Assembly (NCBI GenBank): GCA_903821605.1 | Contig: CAIJLZ010000006.1 | Span: 179,118 to 243,117 of the forward strand | DNA length: 64,000 bases | Reading direction: 5' to 3' | From: an uncultured Sphingomonadales bacterium | GTDB taxonomy: Bacteria > Pseudomonadota > Alphaproteobacteria > Sphingomonadales > Sphingomonadaceae | In this document: positions 61,229 through 64,000 of the stretch, in pieces | Layout: each line of letters begins with the position of its first letter | Position numbering within the stretch: position 1 is the first letter of the stretch | Position numbers and translations under genes: made by a program | Notes under the pieces: generated by a model | What the model was told of the DNA's origin: nothing | The model's input: only the letters and a program-made list of their open reading frames with translations | Databases searched by the model: none

Positions 61229-62851
61229 TCAGGCCGGGACCAGATTGAGCGCGAGGGTTTCCGCGACGTTGATCCCGTCGACCGCAGCGGAGAGAATACC
61301 ACCGGCATAGCCAGCACCCTCACCGGCGGGGTACAGGCCGCGCGTATTCAGGCTTTGACAGTCGCGCCCGCGCGTGATCCGCACCGGCGAGGAGGTGCGG
61401 CTTTCGATCCCGGTCAGCACCACATCGGGATGGTCATAGCCCGGGATTTGCCGCCCGAACACCGGCAGCGCCTCGCGGATCGCGTCCACCACAAAATCGG
61501 GCAAACACTGCGCTAGATCGGTGAGGTGGACATTGGGGCGATAGGAAGGGATGACATCGCCCAAGACGGTCGATGGCCGCCGGGCAAGAAAATCGCCCAG
61601 CTTTTGCCCCGGTGCGGCATAGGTCGAACCGCCCGCGACATATGCGAGCGATTCCCAGTGGCGCTGAAAGGCAATGCCTGCGAGCGGGCCGCCCGGATAA
61701 TCGCGTTCCGGGGTAATATCGACAACGATCCCCGAATTGGCGTTGCGCTCGGCGCGCGAATATTGGCTCATGCCATTCGTGACGACGCGTCCCTCTTCGG
61801 AAGCGGCAGCTACCACCGTGCCGCCCGGACACATGCAGAAGCTATAGGCCGTGCGCCCGTTGCTGGCCTGATGCGACAGGCTATAGGCGGCTGCCCCAAG
61901 GATCTTGTTGCCCGCGAATGGGCCGTAACGGGCCTTGTCGATCCAGCTTTGCGGATGTTCGATGCGCACGCCGATGGCGAAGGGTTTGGCCTCGATATGA
62001 ATGCCCCGGTCATGGACCATGTGGAACGTGTCGCGCGCGCTGTGGCCGACGGCGAGGATTACATGTTCGGCAGGCAGATATTCCCCAGTGCTGAGCTTCA
62101 GCCCCTTCACCTTGCGGCTGCCATCCACATCAATGGCGACATCGATATCGTCGACGCGCGTCTGGAAACGATATTCGCCACCGAGCGATTCGATCGTCTC
62201 GCGAATGCTCATCACCATCGTCACCAGCCGGAAGGTGCCGATATGGGGATGGGCCTCGGTCAGAATTTCCTCGGGCGCACCCGCCTTGACGAATTCCGTC
62301 AGCACCTTGCGGCCAAGATGGCGCGGGTCTTTGATCCGGCTGTAGAGCTTGCCATCGGAAAAAGTGCCCGCACCGCCCTCGCCATATTGGACGTTCGATT
62401 CCGGGTCGAGCACGCCGCGCCGCCACAGACCCCAAGTATCCTTGGTCCGCTCGCGCACCGCTTTACCGCGTTCGATGATGATCGGGCGAAAGCCCATTTG
62501 GGCCAGCACCAGCGCCGCTAGCAGGCCGCACGGGCCTGCCCCGATCACGACCGGGCGCAGCCCGTCATAGCCCGCCGGTGCCTTGGTCACGAAACGATAG
62601 CTGGTGTCGGGCGTGGCACGCACCTGCGGGTCATTGGCAAAGCGGGCGAGCAGCTTTGCCTCGTCCTTTACCGTTGCATCAATGGCATAGACCAGCTTGA
62701 TCGCCGTCTTCTTGCGCGCATCATTGCCGCGCTTGGCGATGCTGTAGCGGATCAGTTCGTCGGGCGCGATACCGAGCCGTTCACAGATCGCAGGCTCCAG
62801 CGCATCGGGGCCGTGGTCGAGGGGGAGCTTTAATTCAGTCAGGCGGATCAT
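61229..62851 (-). CDS. FAD-dependent oxidoreductase (COG2509-type)
   Basis: 540 residues. An N-terminal ferredoxin-like region is followed by the FAD motif PVVIGAGPCGLLAALVLAQMG at about residues 100-120, then GEGGAGTFSDGKLYSRIKD, ILAVGHSARDTF, CMCPGGTVVAAASEEG and a C-terminal GLYPAGEGAGYAGGI. This matches the FAD-dependent dehydrogenase family related to aminoacetone oxidase/BaiN-like flavoproteins, widespread and without a firm biochemical role. Single gene, divergent from the hydratase. Confidence 0.85.
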   Translation of the reverse strand: MIRLTELKLPLDHGPDALEPAICERLGIAPDELIRYSIAKRGNDARKKTAIKLVYAIDATVKDEAKLLARFANDPQVRATPDTSYRFVTKAPAGYDGLRPVVIGAGPCGLLAALVLAQMGFRPIIIERGKAVRERTKDTWGLWRRGVLDPESNVQYGEGGAGTFSDGKLYSRIKDPRHLGRKVLTEFVKAGAPEEILTEAHPHIGTFRLVTMVMSIRETIESLGGEYRFQTRVDDIDVAIDVDGSRKVKGLKLSTGEYLPAEHVILAVGHSARDTFHMVHDRGIHIEAKPFAIGVRIEHPQSWIDKARYGPFAGNKILGAAAYSLSHQASNGRTAYSFCMCPGGTVVAAASEEGRVVTNGMSQYSRAERNANSGIVVDITPERDYPGGPLAGIAFQRHWESLAYVAGGSTYAAPGQKLGDFLARRPSTVLGDVIPSYRPNVHLTDLAQCLPDFVVDAIREALPVFGRQIPGYDHPDVVLTGIESRTSSPVRITRGRDCQSLNTRGLYPAGEGAGYAGGILSAAVDGINVAETLALNLVPA

Positions 62852-62996
62852 GCGCTTCCCCTAACCGGAATCGCGGCCGTGCGCCATGCCCCATGGCAGA
62901 CTCCCACCATATGAGAAGGGGGGCTGGGGCGAGAATTGCGACCCCCTCGGATGCCTTCTATGCCGGTCTCATGATGATGCGTGGGAGAATGATGTC

Positions 62997-63782
62997 GTGA
63001 CAGCCGCCTTTGAAGATGCCGCCCGCGCGTTGCGCGACGCTTATGCAGGCGGTGCGATTGCGCCGTTGCGGGATGCGTTGGCACCGACCGATGTTGAGGG
63101 GGCCTATGTGGTGCAGGCGCTCAACACGCGCTTCTGGGAGGCGTCGGGTCGCCGCATTGTCGGGCGCAAGGTCGGGCTGACGGCCAAGGCGGTGCAGGCG
63201 CAATTGGGCGTGAACCAACCGGACTTCGGCGTGCTGTTCGCCGACATGGCGGTGATGGACGGCGCGACCGTCAACCCCGCCTGTCTGATCCAGCCCAAGG
63301 CTGAGGCCGAGGTGGCGCTCGTGCTGGGCGCGGACCTGATTGGTCCGGACATCACCCGCGCCGATGTTGAGGCCGCGGTATCGGAAGTCGTCGCCGCGAT
63401 TGAGATCGTCGACAGCCGGATTGCCGATTGGAAAATCAGCTTTGCCGATACGGTCGCGGACAATGGCTCATCGGCCATGTTCGTGCTGGGTGCGGTGAAG
63501 AAGCCGCTGGCCGGGCTGGACCTGTGGACCTGCGGCATGGCGCTCGAATTGAATGATGAGGTGGTGTCATTGGGCGCGGGGGTGGCCTGTCTCGGCCATC
63601 CGCTCAATGCCGCGACGTGGCTGGCCCAGACGCTGGCCGCGCGCGGTGAGCCGCTGCGCAAGGGCGATGTGGTGCTGACCGGCGCGCTCGGCCCGATGGT
63701 CGCGATCAAGCCGGGCGATGAGGTGCGCGCGACCATTGGTGGGCTGGGCACCGTATCCTTCAAACTGGGAGTGGCGGCATGA
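62997..63782 (+). CDS. 2-oxopent-4-enoate hydratase
   Basis: 261 residues, fumarylacetoacetate-hydrolase-related MhpD/hydratase family. [42 protein letters not shown] (metal-binding Glu residues), [14 protein letters not shown] and [16 protein letters not shown] are diagnostic. Adds water to 2-hydroxypenta-2,4-dienoate, giving 4-hydroxy-2-oxovalerate in meta-cleavage pathways of aromatic compounds. Start is GTG with GGGAGA 8 bases upstream. Overlaps the acetaldehyde dehydrogenase by ATGA. An aldolase gene is expected just beyond the window. Confidence 0.92.
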   Translation: MTAAFEDAARALRDAYAGGAIAPLRDALAPTDVEGAYVVQALNTRFWEASGRRIVGRKVGLTAKAVQAQLGVNQPDFGVLFADMAVMDGATVNPACLIQPKAEAEVALVLGADLIGPDITRADVEAAVSEVVAAIEIVDSRIADWKISFADTVADNGSSAMFVLGAVKKPLAGLDLWTCGMALELNDEVVSLGAGVACLGHPLNAATWLAQTLAARGEPLRKGDVVLTGALGPMVAIKPGDEVRATIGGLGTVSFKLGVAA

Positions 63783-64000
63783 GCGGCAAGACCAAAGTAG
63801 CAATCATCGGTTCCGGCAATATCGGGACCGATTTGATGATCAAGGTGATGCGCCTGTCTTCGGTGTTGGAGATGGGCGCGTTTGTCGGCATCGATCCGGA
63901 ATCGGACGGGCTGAAGCGTGCTGCACGCATGGGTGTGGCGGTGACGGCAGGCGGGATTGATGGCCTGGTCGCCATGCCCGAATTTGCGGACATCGAGATC
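63779..64000 (+). CDS. Acylating acetaldehyde dehydrogenase (3' part beyond window)
   Basis: 74 residues visible, open to the window end. [20 protein letters not shown] is the NAD-binding start of MhpF/DmpF-type acetaldehyde dehydrogenases, followed by [22 protein letters not shown]. It turns acetaldehyde released by 4-hydroxy-2-oxovalerate aldolase into acetyl-CoA, usually by channelling in a complex with the aldolase. The ATGA overlap with the hydratase gene supports one operon. The catalytic Cys lies outside the window. Confidence 0.93.
   Translation, partial: MSGKTKVAIIGSGNIGTDLMIKVMRLSSVLEMGAFVGIDPESDGLKRAARMGVAVTAGGIDGLVAMPEFADIEI

Overview
The window is high-GC, gene-dense DNA from an alphaproteobacterium, most likely a member of the Sphingomonadales. 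The grounds are the order secY-adk behind rpsE-rpmD-rplO, a holA-lptE-leuS-DUF3576 operon, a complete Entner-Doudoroff set with no phosphofructokinase, a polyvinyl-alcohol-dehydrogenase-type quinohaemoprotein, TonB receptor plus tryptophan-halogenase pairing, and a GH68 enzyme without signal peptide as in Zymomonas. The genus cannot be fixed from the sequence alone.

Layout. 1-3650: tail of the spc ribosomal-protein operon (rpsE partial, rpmD, rplO, secY, adk), with a hairpin in each of three successive gaps. 3696-10257: a YfeH-type transporter, the minus-strand DUF3576-leuS-lptE-holA operon and a small outer-membrane-like protein. 10318-11685: queG and a tRNA-Lys(CTT). 12031-19266: a catabolic patch with a DUF2834 membrane protein, a Rieske oxygenase, a PQQ/cytochrome-c dehydrogenase, a TetR-type regulator, an SDR and a PLP aminotransferase. 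19571-47210: a sugar island of nearly 28 kb. 47434-51384: glycolate oxidase glcDEF. 51539-56086: LysE-type exporter, UspA, and a FixL/FixJ-like pair. 56225-62851: an HPF/cold-shock-like protein, a host-attachment-family protein, two SnoaL-like proteins, an old-yellow-enzyme homologue, a 3-hydroxyacyl-CoA dehydrogenase and a FAD oxidoreductase. 62997-64000: the start of a meta-cleavage lower pathway (2-oxopent-4-enoate hydratase and acylating acetaldehyde dehydrogenase, the latter cut by the window end).

The sugar island is the most coherent system here. A LacI-family regulator diverges from a TonB receptor. Three promoters (TonB receptor; GH68-fructokinase; MFS transporter-GH36-galT-galK) carry palindromes around a CG centre, and two of them share the same 17-nt operator. 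The enzymes fit raffinose-family oligosaccharides: uptake across both membranes, alpha-galactosidase removing galactose, a GH68 enzyme splitting the sucrose part, fructokinase, and galK/galT. Glucose would be fed into glk, zwf, pgl, edd and eda, which lie in one long co-directional array that also holds a flavin-dependent halogenase homologue, a divergent PEP-carboxylase-like protein, a GH97 glucosidase, a FucP-type sugar transporter, a CPA2 antiporter and pgi. galE and phosphoglucomutase are not in the window.

Points that stand out: the PEP-carboxylase-like protein has lost several canonical catalytic residues; the halogenase overlaps zwf; the FixL-like kinase has tyrosine where the haem-ligating histidine of FixL should be; an HPF/cold-shock-like protein lacks its N-terminal half and is coupled to an attachment-family gene; and the 3' end of holA has been tandemly duplicated. 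No CRISPR array, insertion sequence, prophage or rRNA gene was seen.
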